Shown here in pieces: positions 19,241-29,194 of a DNA stretch of 59,093 nucleotides (its first letter is position 1; every line of letters begins with the position of its first letter). The stretch lies in contig JADYZU010000018.1 of the NCBI GenBank assembly GCA_020852925.1, forward strand, positions 1 through 59,093, written 5' to 3'. The position numbers were made by a program, and so were the translations under genes. Source of the stretch: Rubellimicrobium sp. Its GTDB lineage: Bacteria > Pseudomonadota > Alphaproteobacteria > Rhodobacterales > Rhodobacteraceae. The notes beneath the pieces are model-generated. The model did not search any database and was not told the origin of the DNA. It was given only the letters and a program-made list of their open reading frames with translations.

Positions 19241-20866
19241 TCAGACGCCGCCGTCCTTCAGGCGGAACCGCTGGATCTTGCCGGTCTGGGTCTTGGGCAG
19301 GGCGTCGACGAAGACCACGCTGCGCGGATACTTGTAGGGCGCGATGGTCTTTTTCACATGGTCCTGCAACAACCTGACCATGAGGGCATCGCCCGTCTGC
19401 CCCGGGCGCAGCACGACATGGGCCTGCACGATCTCGCCCCGCGCCTCGTCGGGGGTGCCGATGACCGCGCATTCCGCCACCGCCGCATGCGCCAGCAGCG
19501 CGGCCTCCACCTCGGGGCCGGCGAGGTTGTAGCCGGCCGAGACGATCATCCCGTCGCTGCGCGCGGCAAAGTGGAAACGCCCGGCCTCGTCCTGCCAGAA
19601 ACTGTCGCCGGTCAGGTTCCAGCCATCGCGCACATAGGCCCGCTGGCGTTCCGGATCGTCCAGATAGCGGCAGCCGGTCGGCCCCTGCACCGCAAGGCGC
19701 CCGATCTCGCCCGCGGGCAGGGCGTTCATGGCGTCGTCCACGACCTTGGCCCGATATCCCGACACCGGCCGCCCGGTGGTGCCGGGGTGATGGTCGGAAA
19801 AGCGGTTGGTGATGAAGATGTGCAGCATCTCGGTCGAGCCGATGCCGTCCAGCATCGGCTTGCCGGTCCGGGCCATCCATTCCTCATAGACCGGGGCGGG
19901 CAGGGTTTCGCCCGCGCTGACCGCGGCGCGCAGCGACGACAGATCCGCCCCGTCGTCCATCGCCTGCATCATCACCCGATAGGCCGTGGGGGCGGTCAAG
20001 CAGACGGTGGCGCGGTGTTCCTCGATCAGCGCGATCATGTTCGGCGGGCTGGCCTGTTCCAGCAGCGCCGCCGCCGCCCCGAACCGCAGCGGAAAGACCG
20101 CAAGCCCCCCCAGCCCGAAGGTGAAGGCCAGCGGCGGGGAGCCGACAAAGATGTCGTCGGGCCGCACCGCCAGCACTTCCTTGGCATAGCCGTCGGCGAT
20201 GAGCAGGAGGTCGCGGTGAAAATGCATCGTGGCCTTGGGTTCCCCGGTCGTCCCCGAGGTGAATCCCAGCAGCGCCACATCGTCGCGCCCGGTCCGGACC
20301 GCCTCGAAGCGGACCGGCTTGGTCAGCGCCATCCGGTCGAGTTCGCCGTCGAAATTGGCGGTGCCGTCGAAACCGACGATGGTGCGCAGCGTCGCGCTCT
20401 GGGCGCCGCACAGCACCAGTTCCTCCATCAGCCGCGTGTCGCACAGCGCATGGGTGATCGCCGCCTTGTCCACGATCTTGCCCAGTTCCGCCGCCCGCAG
20501 CATCGGCATGGTGTTCACCACCACCGCGCCTGCCTTGGTCGCGGCCAGCCAGCAGGCAACCATGGCCGGCGTGTTCGCCGACCGGATCAGCACCCGGTTG
20601 CCGGGCCTGACCCCGTAATCGGCGACCAGCGCATGGGCGATCCGGTTCGACCAGTCGGCCAGTTCCTTGTAGGTGCGGCTGCGCCCGTTGCCGATCAGCG
20701 CGACATTGTCGCCAAAGCCGCGCTCGACCATCCGGTCGGTCAGTTCCACCCCGACATTGAGCCATTCGGGATAGTTGAACCCGGTCAGATCAAGAACCGG
20801 CCAGTCCTGCGGTGCGGGCAGCCGGTCGCGGGCGAAGGTGTCACTGTGGCCGGTCGGTCCGAGCAT
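19241..20866 (-). CDS. abmG: 2-aminobenzoate-CoA ligase (AMP-forming)
   Basis: A 541-residue ANL-superfamily enzyme of the benzoate/aminobenzoate-CoA ligase group. It should activate anthranilate with ATP and CoA in the cytoplasm. The P-loop-like motif TSGTTGEPK is at 203-211; DGWNLTGD and the C-terminal catalytic lysine in PKTQTGKIQR are present. The start at 20866 follows CGGAGAGACAG; the frame extends 37 codons upstream without family similarity. It lies 64 bp after the tryptophan dioxygenase gene on the same strand, so anthranilate from tryptophan can be activated directly. The gene symbol is by analogy with the Azoarcus evansii aminobenzoate cluster. Benzoate or a substituted benzoate as substrate cannot be excluded. 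Confidence 0.88.
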   Translation of the reverse strand: MLGPTGHSDTFARDRLPAPQDWPVLDLTGFNYPEWLNVGVELTDRMVERGFGDNVALIGNGRSRTYKELADWSNRIAHALVADYGVRPGNRVLIRSANTPAMVACWLAATKAGAVVVNTMPMLRAAELGKIVDKAAITHALCDTRLMEELVLCGAQSATLRTIVGFDGTANFDGELDRMALTKPVRFEAVRTGRDDVALLGFTSGTTGEPKATMHFHRDLLLIADGYAKEVLAVRPDDIFVGSPPLAFTFGLGGLAVFPLRFGAAAALLEQASPPNMIALIEEHRATVCLTAPTAYRVMMQAMDDGADLSSLRAAVSAGETLPAPVYEEWMARTGKPMLDGIGSTEMLHIFITNRFSDHHPGTTGRPVSGYRAKVVDDAMNALPAGEIGRLAVQGPTGCRYLDDPERQRAYVRDGWNLTGDSFWQDEAGRFHFAARSDGMIVSAGYNLAGPEVEAALLAHAAVAECAVIGTPDEARGEIVQAHVVLRPGQTGDALMVRLLQDHVKKTIAPYKYPRSVVFVDALPKTQTGKIQRFRLKDGGV

Positions 20867-20930
20867 CTGTCTCTCCGTTCGGGAAATGATGTGGCCGGGG
20901 CGCGGATGCCGACACCCGCCCCGGGCCCGT

Positions 20931-21761
20931 TCAAAGCTGCGTGCGCACCGCCCACAATTCGGGAAAGAGCACGACATCGAGCATCCGCCGCAGGTAGGCT
21001 ATCCCCGCCGTGCCGCCGGTGCCCCGCTTGAAGCCGATGATGCGCTCGACCGTGGTCACATGGTTGAAGCGCCAGCGGCGGAAGTAATCCTCGAAATCGA
21101 CGAGTTTCTCGCCAAGTTCATAGGCCTCCCACCACTTTTCCGGTTCACGATAGACCATGGCCCAGACTTCGGTCACCGCTTCGTCCGCCTGCCAGGTCTG
21201 CCGCAGGTCGCGCTTCAGCACCGTTTCGGGCACCGGCAGGCCCATCCGCGCCAGCCGCCGCAGCACCTCGTCATAAAGCGAGGGCTGCGCCAGTTCCGCC
21301 TCGAGCCGTTCGATCAGGTCGGGCCGGTGCTCGTGCGGCTTCAGCATGGCCAGGTTGCGGTTGCCGACCGCATATTCGATCAGCCGGTATTGCCAGGACT
21401 GGAACCCCGAACTCTGTCCCAGATCGCCGCGAAAGGCGGTGTATTCCGAGGGGGTCATCGTGCGCAGCACGTCCCAGGCATTGTTGAGCTGCTCGAAGAT
21501 GCGCGCGACGCGGGCCAGCATCTTGCTCGCCTCGAAACTGTGGTCGCGGGCGATGGCCCGCCGCGCCGCACCCAGTTCATGCAGCGCAAGCTTCATCCAC
21601 AGCTCCGAAGTCTGATGCTGGACGATGAACAGAAGTTCGTCATGGGCCGCCGACAGCGGATGCTGCGCAGACAGGATCCGGTCGATATGCAGGTAGTCGC
21701 CATAGGACATGCGCCCGCGGAAATCGGTCTGGGCGCCGTCGGCAGAAGGGTCATGGGTCAT
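20931..21761 (-). CDS. kynA: Tryptophan 2,3-dioxygenase
   Basis: A 276-residue heme dioxygenase that opens the indole ring of tryptophan to N-formylkynurenine, the first step of the kynurenine pathway. The signature [14 protein letters not shown] is at 45-58, with His49 equivalent to the substrate-contacting histidine. His234 ([11 protein letters not shown]) is the expected proximal heme ligand, and GTGGTAG (247-253) contacts the amino acid. Length is standard for the bacterial enzyme. The start at 21761 (MTHDPSADG) gives the family N-terminus; the frame is open 47 codons upstream. It heads a two-gene unit with the aminobenzoate-CoA ligase. Formamidase and kynureninase genes are not adjacent. 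Confidence 0.95.
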   Translation of the reverse strand: MTHDPSADGAQTDFRGRMSYGDYLHIDRILSAQHPLSAAHDELLFIVQHQTSELWMKLALHELGAARRAIARDHSFEASKMLARVARIFEQLNNAWDVLRTMTPSEYTAFRGDLGQSSGFQSWQYRLIEYAVGNRNLAMLKPHEHRPDLIERLEAELAQPSLYDEVLRRLARMGLPVPETVLKRDLRQTWQADEAVTEVWAMVYREPEKWWEAYELGEKLVDFEDYFRRWRFNHVTTVERIIGFKRGTGGTAGIAYLRRMLDVVLFPELWAVRTQL

Positions 21762-22006
21762 CTCGTGCTCGCTTTTCCGGAAAGAGGAGGTTTTCAGGAA
21801 AGGGGCACATCCCGGCAGCATTGCACCGATTGCCGGCCGATGCGGCGCCACAGCGCCACCCAGCCGGCGTGCCGGCACTGGGGCGGAAGGGCGCATTCGC
21901 AACCCGCCCGCGGGCGGTGTGGGTCATTCGATGCCACTGGCCTGTCCCTGTCTGGCGGGGGCCCGCGATTCGCGCCGGTCCTGCCGTCGCGCCAGCCTAG
22001 ACCCGC

Positions 22007-22042
22007 CCCCGGCAACATTTCAAGCTTGAAATACTGCCGGGG
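22007..22042. promoter_or_regulatory. Perfect 16-bp palindrome in a 36-bp inverted repeat; candidate MarR operator or terminator
   Basis: ATTTCAAGCTTGAAAT (22017-22032) is a perfect palindrome nested in CCCCGGCA..TGCCGGGG arms (22007-22014 and 22035-22042). It lies 8 bp after the RidA-like gene's stop and about 250 bp upstream of the dioxygenase gene. A copy with one mismatch sits in the divergent abm promoter region at 28381. The core probably binds the MarR protein encoded at 24857; the GC arms could also act as a terminator of the upstream operon. The rest of the 288-bp gap (21762-22049) shows nothing else recognisable. Confidence 0.65.
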
Positions 22043-22049
22043 CAAGGGC

Positions 22050-22448
22050 TCATTCGGGAATGACGGCGGTGGCCTCGATCTCGACCTTGGCGCGATCCTC
22101 GACCAGCGCGACCACCTGCACCACGGCCATGGCCGGATAGTGGCGGCCGATCACCTCCTTATAGACCTGACCCAGCCGTTTCTGGTCGGCCAGATAGTCG
22201 GCCTTGCTGGTGATGTACCAGGTCAGCCGCACCAGATGCTCCGGCCCGGCCCCGGCCTCGGCCAGCACGGCGACGATGTTGCGCAGGGTCTGCGCCACCT
22301 GATCGACGAAATCGTCGCTCTCGAACTCGCACCGGGAATTCCAGCCGATCAGGCCGCCGGTGACGACCAGACGGCCCCTGGCCGCCATGCCGTTGGCATA
22401 GCCCCTTGCGGGTTTCCAGCCGTCGGGTTGCAGGGTCTGAATGCTCAT
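22050..22448 (-). CDS. RidA/YjgF-family protein lacking the canonical catalytic arginine
   Basis: A 132-residue protein of the RidA (YjgF/YER057c/UK114) family; canonical RidA hydrolyses enamines and imines to ketones and ammonia. Here the residue corresponding to RidA Arg105 is methionine (YPAMAVVQV instead of PAR), so it belongs to one of the Rid subfamilies without that arginine, and deaminase activity cannot be assumed. The terminal VEIEA strand is conserved. Its ATG overlaps the thioesterase stop by four bases. It is the last gene of the abm minus-strand operon. In the pathway the amino group of 2-aminobenzoyl-CoA must be lost after dearomatisation, so a role in imine handling is plausible but unproved. 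Confidence 0.85.
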   Translation of the reverse strand: MSIQTLQPDGWKPARGYANGMAARGRLVVTGGLIGWNSRCEFESDDFVDQVAQTLRNIVAVLAEAGAGPEHLVRLTWYITSKADYLADQKRLGQVYKEVIGRHYPAMAVVQVVALVEDRAKVEIEATAVIPE

Positions 22449-22852
22449 TGCTTCTCCATGAAATCGCAGATCCGCGCCCGCACCGCGTCGGGCCAGCGCT
22501 GCGGCCGGCCCCCGGCGGCGATATGGACCAGGGTGATGTCGCAACTCAGGCGATGGCGCCCGTCGCCATGCGCCTCGATGTGGAACCCGGCCGAAGTCCG
22601 CCCCACCTTCGTCACCGCCAGCCGCCACTCCAGCACTTCCTCGAGCATCGCCGGCGCGTGGAATTCGGTCGTGATCGCGACGGTCGGCACCCCTCCTCCC
22701 GCGCGCATGAGCAGGTCATAGGGCATGAGCAGCACTTCGCGAAAGAAACTCTCGACCACCGAATTGGTCATCTCGAAGAAGCGCGGATAAAAGACGATCC
22801 CGGCCGGATCGCAATGGCCGAACTCGATGCGGATCTCGCGGCGATAGATCAT
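22445..22852 (-). CDS. Acyl-CoA thioesterase, 4-hydroxybenzoyl-CoA thioesterase family
   Basis: A 135-residue hot-dog-fold protein. The N-terminal strand [20 protein letters not shown] carries the family's catalytic aspartate (Asp15 in HCDPAGIV), as in Pseudomonas 4-hydroxybenzoyl-CoA thioesterase. Probably releases a dead-end or overflow aromatic CoA ester in the cytoplasm. ATGA overlaps link it to the acyl-CoA dehydrogenase upstream and the RidA-like gene downstream, so it belongs to the same operon. The start is set at the ATG of MIYRREIR because of that overlap. The substrate is inferred from context. Confidence 0.9.
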   Translation of the reverse strand: MIYRREIRIEFGHCDPAGIVFYPRFFEMTNSVVESFFREVLLMPYDLLMRAGGGVPTVAITTEFHAPAMLEEVLEWRLAVTKVGRTSAGFHIEAHGDGRHRLSCDITLVHIAAGGRPQRWPDAVRARICDFMEKQ

Positions 22853-23985
22853 GACAGCACGCTGCGCGCGATGACCACGCGCTGCACGTCGCTTGCGCCC
22901 TCGTAGATGCGCAGCGCGCGGATCTCGCGATAGAGCGCCTCGACCGCCGAGCCCACGCGCACCCCGTCGCCGCCGTGCAGTTGCACCGCCATGTCGATCA
23001 CCTCCTGCGCCGCCTCGGTCGCGTAAAGCTTGGCCATCGCCGCCTCGCGCGTCACCCGCGCCGCGCCGGCATCGCGCGTCCAGGCCGCGCGATAGACCAG
23101 AAGTGCGGCCGCATCCACCTTCAGCGCCATGTCGGCCAGATGCCCCTGCACGATCTGGTGATCGGCCAGCGTCCCGCCCCCGGCCCGCGGCCGCCTCGCC
23201 CGCGCCAGCGCCTCGTCCAGCGCGCGCCGCGCCATCCCCAGCGCCGCCGCCCCCACCGTCGGGCGGAACACGTCGAGCACCGACATCGCCACCTTGAACC
23301 CGGCCCCCGCCTCGCCGATCAGCGCCGATTCGGGCAGGAACACCCCCTCGAGGCGCAGATGCGCCAGCGGATGCGGCGCCATCACCGCGATGCGCTCGAC
23401 CACGGTCAACCCGGCCACATCCGCCGGCACCAGAAAGGCCGACAGCCCGCGCGCGCCCGGGGCCTCGCCGGTGCGGGCGATCAGGACATGGACATCCGCG
23501 ATACCACCGTTCGAGATATAGGTCTTCTCGCCCGTAAGCCGCCAGCCGCCCGCCACGCGCTCGGCCCGGGTCGCGGTCTGCGCCACATCCGATCCCGCCC
23601 CCGGCTCGGTCAGGGCGAAGGCCGCGATCGCCGTGCCCGCCCGCGTCCGCTCCAGCCAGGCGCGCTGCGCCTCCGTCCCGAACAGGCTCACCGCGCCCAT
23701 GCCCAGGCCCTGCATCGCCAGCGCGAAATCGGCCAGCGCATCGTGCCGCGCCAGCGTCTCGCGCAGCAGGCACAAGGTGCGCACATCCAGCCGCTCGCCC
23801 GCGCCCGCCCCGGTCGGGCGCAGCCACCCCCCTGCCCCCAGCGCGGCCACCAGACCGCGGCAGGCCGCATCGACATCGGCATGATCCACCGGCAGACTGG
23901 CCGCGCACCACGCCTCGAGGGCCTCGGCCAGTTCGCGGTGCCGGGTCTCGAAGAACGGCCAGTCAAGGAAACTGCGATCGCTCAT
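22849..23985 (-). CDS. Acyl-CoA dehydrogenase
   Basis: A 378-residue FAD-dependent acyl-CoA dehydrogenase. The FAD-binding motif [10 protein letters not shown], the [10 protein letters not shown] segment and the C-terminal [28 protein letters not shown] region are all present; the last holds the likely catalytic base region. In the aminobenzoyl-CoA island it would oxidise an alicyclic or ring-opened CoA ester. The ATG at 23985 is preceded by GGACAGATGAA, which is part of dispersed repeat copy 2, so the repeat seems to supply the ribosome binding site. It overlaps the thioesterase by ATGA. The exact substrate is inferred. Confidence 0.9.
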   Translation of the reverse strand: MSDRSFLDWPFFETRHRELAEALEAWCAASLPVDHADVDAACRGLVAALGAGGWLRPTGAGAGERLDVRTLCLLRETLARHDALADFALAMQGLGMGAVSLFGTEAQRAWLERTRAGTAIAAFALTEPGAGSDVAQTATRAERVAGGWRLTGEKTYISNGGIADVHVLIARTGEAPGARGLSAFLVPADVAGLTVVERIAVMAPHPLAHLRLEGVFLPESALIGEAGAGFKVAMSVLDVFRPTVGAAALGMARRALDEALARARRPRAGGGTLADHQIVQGHLADMALKVDAAALLVYRAAWTRDAGAARVTREAAMAKLYATEAAQEVIDMAVQLHGGDGVRVGSAVEALYREIRALRIYEGASDVQRVVIARSVLS

Positions 23986-24046
23986 TTCATCTGTCCACAA
24001 ATATCCCGGGGGAGTCTGCGTCAGCAGACGGGGGCAGAGCCCCCTC
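23985..24046 (-). repeat. Dispersed GC-rich intergenic repeat, copy 2 (inverted)
   Basis: Read on the minus strand: GAGGGGGCTCTGCCCCC, spacer with GTCTGCTGACGCAGAC (a second inverted repeat), TCCCCCGGGATATTTGTG, then GGACAGATGAAA. It matches copy 1 in order and sequence at both ends; the spacer differs. It fills the entire 62-bp gap between the crotonase stop and the acyl-CoA dehydrogenase start. Confidence 0.72.
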
Positions 24047-24047
24047 T

Positions 24048-24856
<809 letters not shown>

Positions 24857-24860
<4 letters not shown>

Positions 24861-25294
24861 GACGGGGTTCCCATGCGCTTGAGGATGTCGGTCAGGGTAT
24901 CGAGATCGGCCTCGGACAGGCCGGCAAAGATGCGCGACACCTCGACCTCGTGATCGGCGGCCAGCCCTTCGAAGCGGGCGAATCCCTCGGGCGTCAGCGC
25001 GACAAACACCGTGCGCCGGTCGGTCTCGGACGGGCGCCGCGCCACCAGCCCCTCGCGTTCCAGCCGGTCGACCACCGTCGTGGCATTGCCGTTCGAGACC
25101 AGCAGCATCCGGCTCAGCTCGCTCATCGTCACGCCCTCGCGGCGGCGATAGAGCGCGGCCATCACGTCGAACCGTGGCAGCGTGGTGTCGTGGTTCACCC
25201 GCAGGAATTCGCGCAGCCGCCCCTCGGCGGCGCGGGTCGCGCCCAGCAGGCGGATCCACATCTTCAGCCGGCGCTTGGACAGCGGGTCGCTCAT
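24857..25294 (-). CDS. MarR-family transcriptional regulator inside the abm operon
   Basis: A 145-residue winged-helix regulator. The DNA-binding segment reads [47 protein letters not shown] (about residues 55-102), the standard MarR wing. It sits between the SDR and the crotonase with ATGA overlaps on both sides, so it is autoregulated with the catabolic genes. MarR proteins in aromatic-CoA clusters (for example CouR and BadR types) respond to CoA thioesters. The palindromes at 22017 and 28381 are candidate operators. The start at 25294 is fixed by overlap with the SDR stop. Confidence 0.92.
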
Positions 25295-26031
25295 GTCTCG
25301 CCCCCGGAAATGGCAATGCCCTGCCCGTTCACGCCCTCGGCCCCCGGCGAACACAGGAACAGCGCCGCCGCCGCCACTTCGTCGGGCCGGAACAGCCGGT
25401 TCTGCGGGCTCATCGCCATCAGGGCCGCACGGGCCTCGGCCTCGGTGCGGCCGGTCTTGCCGGCGATCACCGCGACCGAACGCGCCGTCATCTCGGTGTC
25501 AAGGAACCCCGGGCACAGCGCGTTCACCGTCACCGGCCGCCGCGCCACCTCGAGCGCGAGCGACCGCACCAGCCCCATCACCCCGTGTTTCGCCGCCGCA
25601 TAGGGCGCGGCCAGCGCATAGCCCCTGAGCCCCGCGGTCGAGGAAACCGCGATCAGCCGCCCCCAGCCGTCGAACTGCCGCAAGCCCTCGCGGAAGGTCA
25701 GGAACACGCCGGTCAGGTTCACCGCCAGCATGGCGTTCCAGTCGGCCAGCGTGCTGCGGACCAGGGGCGCGCTGGTGGACTGGCCGGCATTGGCGATGAC
25801 GATATCGACCTTGCCGACCGCTGCGAACAGGCGGGCAACGGCATCCTCGTCGGTCACGTCGCATTCATGGGCGCTGATGCCGGGATGCGCTTGCGCGATC
25901 CCGGCCAGAGGCGCGGCGCGGCGGCCGCAGATCGCCACTTCGGCCCCGGCCGCGGCAAAGGCGCGGGCAAGGGTCGCGCCCACGCCCGAACCGCCGCCGG
26001 TGATCAGTGCCCGCCTGCCTGCCAGTGTCAT
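25291..26031 (-). CDS. Short-chain dehydrogenase/reductase
   Basis: A 246-residue classical SDR. The nucleotide-binding motif TGGGSGVG is at 11-18, NAG at 81-83, and the catalytic residues are Ser130/131, Tyr144 and Lys148 (YAAAK). It probably oxidises or reduces a hydroxy or oxo group in the alicyclic product formed from 2-aminobenzoyl-CoA. It overlaps both neighbours by four bases (ATGA), so it is tightly coupled to the monooxygenase/reductase gene upstream. NAD(H) versus NADP(H) preference is not clear. Confidence 0.92.
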   Translation of the reverse strand: MTLAGRRALITGGGSGVGATLARAFAAAGAEVAICGRRAAPLAGIAQAHPGISAHECDVTDEDAVARLFAAVGKVDIVIANAGQSTSAPLVRSTLADWNAMLAVNLTGVFLTFREGLRQFDGWGRLIAVSSTAGLRGYALAAPYAAAKHGVMGLVRSLALEVARRPVTVNALCPGFLDTEMTARSVAVIAGKTGRTEAEARAALMAMSPQNRLFRPDEVAAAALFLCSPGAEGVNGQGIAISGGET

Positions 26032-28316
26032 ACGCGGATCGTCTCCTGCTGGGCGCGTTCCTGCAACCGCCGCGCCTGATCGCGGCCCCGTTCGTAGGGC
26101 AGAGGCCAGACGGTGTCACGGTCCCCCGCCTCGATCGCCGCATGCAGCGTCCAGTAGGGATCGGCCAGATGCGGGCGGGCAAGGCAGACCAGATCGGCCC
26201 GCCCGGCCAGCAGGATGCCGTTCACCTGATCGGCGGCGGTGATGTTGCCCACGGCCATCGTGGCAAGGTGCCCCTCGTTGCGGATGCGGTCCGAGAACGG
26301 GGTCTGGAACATCCGCCCGTAGACCGGCGCCGCCTCGATCGAGGTCTGGCCGGCGGACACGTCGATGATGTCGGCGCCGGCCTGGGCGAACATCCGGCCG
26401 ATCTCGACCGCCTCCTCGGGCGTGACGCCGCGTTCGCCAACCCAGTCGCTCGCCGAGATGCGCACCGACATCGGCCTGCCTGCTGGCCAGGCCGCCCGCA
26501 TCGCCCGCATCACCTCGAGCGGCCAGCGCATCCGGTTGGCCAGGCTGCCGCCGTAGTCGTCCGTGCGGGTGTTCGACAGCGGGCTGATGAAGCCCGACAC
26601 CAGATAGCCGTGCGCGGCGTGCAGTTCGACCATGTCAAAGCCGCAGCGCGCCGCCATCGCGGTGGCCGCCACGAATTCGTCGCGCACCCGGTCCATGTCG
26701 GCGCGCGTCATCTCGCGCGGCACCGCATGGTCGGGCGACCAGGGCAGCGGGCTGGGCGCGATGATCTCCCAGTTGCCGTCCTTCAGCGGCATCTCGGAAT
26801 CCTCCCAGCCGACCTGGGTCGAGGCCTTGCGCCCCGCATGGCCGATCTGGGCACAGACCTTTGCCGGGGTCTCGGCGTGGATGAAATCGACAATCCGCTT
26901 CCACGCGACCTCGTGTTCGGGGGCGTAGAAGCCGGGACAGCCGGGCGTGATGCGGCCCTGGGCCGAAATGCAGGTCATCTCGGTATGGACCAGCCCGGCG
27001 CCGCCCTTGGCGCGTTCGGCGTAATGCGCGAAATGCCAGTCGGTCGGACAGCCGTCCACGGCGCGATACTGCGCCATGGGCGAGACGACGATGCGGTTCA
27101 CCAGCCCCATGTCGCGCAGCCGGAAGGGCGCGAACATCGGGCGGCGCCCCTTCTGTCCGCCCGCCTGTTCCTGGAACCAGTCCTCGGTGCGGGCCAGCCA
27201 TCCGGGATCGCGCAGGCGCAGGTTCTCGTGGCTGATGCGCTGGCTGCGGGTCAGGAGCGAATAGGCGAACTGCTCGGGCGGCAGGTCGAGATAGCGTTCC
27301 ACCTCCTCGAACCACTCAAGGCTGTTGCGCGCCGCCGACTGAAGGCGCATCACCTCGACCCGGCGCTCCTCCTGATAGCGGCGGAAGGCCTCCTGCATGT
27401 CGGATTCGCTGTGCAGGTAATCCGCCAGCGCGATCGCCGAATCGAAGGCCAGACGCGACCCCGAGCCGATCGAGAAATGCCCAGTCGCCGCCGCGTCGCC
27501 CATGAGCACGACATTCTCGTGATACCAGCGCCCGCAGATCACGCGCGGGAACTGGATCCACACCGCCGAGCCGCGCAGGTGGTTGGCGTTCGACATGAGG
27601 TCATGCCCGCCCAGATGCCGCGCAAAGATGCGCCGGCAGGTCTCGACGATCTCTTCCTTCGACATGTCCTCGAAACCCCATTTCGCCCAGGTCTCGGGCA
27701 GGGTCTCGACGATGAAGGTCGCGGTGTCGGCGTCGAACTGATAGACATGCGCCCACATCCAGCCGTGTTCGGTCTTTTCGAAGATGAAGGTGAAGGCGTC
27801 ATCGAATTTCTGATGCGTGCCCAGCCAGATGAACTTGCACCTGCGCACGTCGATATCGGGCTGGAACACCTGTTCGTATTCCGAACGCACCCGCGAATTG
27901 AGCCCGTCCGCCGCCACCACGAGGTCATGGTTCCTGCGGTATTCCTCGGCACCCTTGAACTCGGTCTCGAAGCGGATCTCGACCCCCAGCTCGCGCGCGC
28001 GGGCCTGAAGGATCAGCAGCATCTGCATCCGCCCGATCCCGGCAAAGCCATGCCCGCCCGAAACGGTGCGGCGGCCGTCGTGGATCACGGCGATGTCGTC
28101 CCAGTAGGCGAAATGCGAACGGATCTCGGCGGTCGAGACCGGATCGTTCTGCTGCATCCGCGACAGCGCGTCATCCGAAAGCACCACGCCCCAGCCAAAG
28201 GTATCGTCATGCCGGTTGCGTTCAAGCACCGTGACCTTGTGCGACGGGTCGCGCAGCTTCATGGAGATGGCAAAGTAGAGACCGGCAGGACCGCCGCCAA
28301 GGCAGAGGATGTTCAT
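26028..28316 (-). CDS. abmA: 2-aminobenzoyl-CoA monooxygenase/reductase (flavin hydroxylase fused to Old-Yellow-Enzyme domain)
   Basis: A 762-residue bifunctional flavoenzyme. Residues 1 to about 370 are a single-component flavin hydroxylase like salicylyl-CoA 5-hydroxylase: GGGPAG at 7-12, an ADG segment near 136-138 and GDAAATGH at 273-280. Residues about 395-762 are an Old Yellow Enzyme-type NAD(P)H:flavin reductase (SPMAQY at 412-417, [10 protein letters not shown] at 490-499). This fusion is the hallmark of ACMR from Azoarcus evansii, which hydroxylates and then reduces 2-aminobenzoyl-CoA. It heads the minus-strand abm operon. The ATG at 28316 starts the FAD-motif directly; an in-frame ATG 78 bp upstream lies in the operator region. 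A salicylyl-CoA-type substrate is the main alternative. Confidence 0.93.
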   Translation of the reverse strand: MNILCLGGGPAGLYFAISMKLRDPSHKVTVLERNRHDDTFGWGVVLSDDALSRMQQNDPVSTAEIRSHFAYWDDIAVIHDGRRTVSGGHGFAGIGRMQMLLILQARARELGVEIRFETEFKGAEEYRRNHDLVVAADGLNSRVRSEYEQVFQPDIDVRRCKFIWLGTHQKFDDAFTFIFEKTEHGWMWAHVYQFDADTATFIVETLPETWAKWGFEDMSKEEIVETCRRIFARHLGGHDLMSNANHLRGSAVWIQFPRVICGRWYHENVVLMGDAAATGHFSIGSGSRLAFDSAIALADYLHSESDMQEAFRRYQEERRVEVMRLQSAARNSLEWFEEVERYLDLPPEQFAYSLLTRSQRISHENLRLRDPGWLARTEDWFQEQAGGQKGRRPMFAPFRLRDMGLVNRIVVSPMAQYRAVDGCPTDWHFAHYAERAKGGAGLVHTEMTCISAQGRITPGCPGFYAPEHEVAWKRIVDFIHAETPAKVCAQIGHAGRKASTQVGWEDSEMPLKDGNWEIIAPSPLPWSPDHAVPREMTRADMDRVRDEFVAATAMAARCGFDMVELHAAHGYLVSGFISPLSNTRTDDYGGSLANRMRWPLEVMRAMRAAWPAGRPMSVRISASDWVGERGVTPEEAVEIGRMFAQAGADIIDVSAGQTSIEAAPVYGRMFQTPFSDRIRNEGHLATMAVGNITAADQVNGILLAGRADLVCLARPHLADPYWTLHAAIEAGDRDTVWPLPYERGRDQARRLQERAQQETIRV

Positions 28317-28380
28317 GGGCCCGATTTCCTGTTCTGGACGCGGGATGCGCCCCGGCGCAGCGTGGCACCTGGGAAAAACA

Positions 28381-28411
28381 ATTTCAAGCTTCAAATATTC
28401 GGACTTGAAAT
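28381..28411. promoter_or_regulatory. Operator-like repeats in the divergent abm promoter region
   Basis: ATTTCAAGCTTCAAAT (28381-28396) differs from the palindrome at 22017 at one base. A further half-site CTTGAAAT follows at 28404-28411. They lie in the 122-bp gap between abmA (minus) and the crotonase gene (plus), about 65 bp and 28 bp from the two start codons. The sequence is AT-rich against a GC-rich background. A MarR protein binding here could control both directions. Confidence 0.65.
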
Positions 28412-28438
28412 TTCACTTTTCCCCCGCAAGGATGCGCC

Positions 28439-29194
28439 ATGGACCTGTTGATTGATCCCTTGCAGGGCTGGACCCGCCTGACCCTGAACCGCCCGGCGCA
28501 GAAGAACGCGCTGAACACGGCGCTGCTGGGGGCGCTGGCCGATGCGCTGGCGGATTGCGCCGCCGATCCCGCCTGCCGCGCCGTGGTCATCACCGGGGCC
28601 GAGGGCAATTTCGCCGCCGGCGCCGACATCGGCGAGATCGAGGGCAAGACCGGCGCCGAAGGGGCGGCCGATCCGCGCAAGGCGCATTGGGCCGCGATCC
28701 GCGCCTTTCCGAAACCGCTGCTGGCGGCGGTGGACGGATTCGCCCTGGGGGGCGGGCTGGAACTGGCGCTGATGGCCGACATCATGGTGCTGGGCGAAAC
28801 CGCCCGCCTTGGCCTGCCCGAGACGAACCTTGGCCTCATCCCCGGCGCCGGCGGGGGGCAGCGTCTCATGGCGCTGATCGGACGGGCGCGGGCGATGCGC
28901 ATGGTGCTCCTGGGCGAGGTGATCGACGCCGCCACGGCCGCCGGCTGGGGCCTCGGCGCGTATCTGGCCGAGGGACCGGCCCTGCCGCTGGCGCAGGAGA
29001 TCGCCGCCCGCCTTGCACGGCGCGCGCCGCTCGCGCTCGGGGCCGCGAAACGCGCGCTGATCGCGGGCGAAGAGGGCGCGCTCGCGCTGGCCGCCGAACG
29101 CGCGGCCTTCGAATCGTTGCTCGACACCGCGGACAAGGCCGAAGGCATCCGCGCCTTCCGCGAACGCCGCAAGCCGGAGTTCCGCGGATCATGA
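28439..29194 (+). CDS. Enoyl-CoA hydratase
   Basis: A 251-residue crotonase with the classical catalytic pair: Glu108 in FALGGGLELA and Glu128 in LPETNLGLIPGAGG. The oxyanion-hole motif NFAAGADIGEI is present at 57-67. It should hydrate a 2-enoyl-CoA in the lower pathway. The ATG follows AAGGA. It is the first gene of the plus-strand half of the abm island, divergent from abmA, and overlaps the dehydrogenase gene by four bases. This differs from the crotonase at 24048, which lacks the glutamates. Confidence 0.93.
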   Translation: MDLLIDPLQGWTRLTLNRPAQKNALNTALLGALADALADCAADPACRAVVITGAEGNFAAGADIGEIEGKTGAEGAADPRKAHWAAIRAFPKPLLAAVDGFALGGGLELALMADIMVLGETARLGLPETNLGLIPGAGGGQRLMALIGRARAMRMVLLGEVIDAATAAGWGLGAYLAEGPALPLAQEIAARLARRAPLALGAAKRALIAGEEGALALAAERAAFESLLDTADKAEGIRAFRERRKPEFRGS

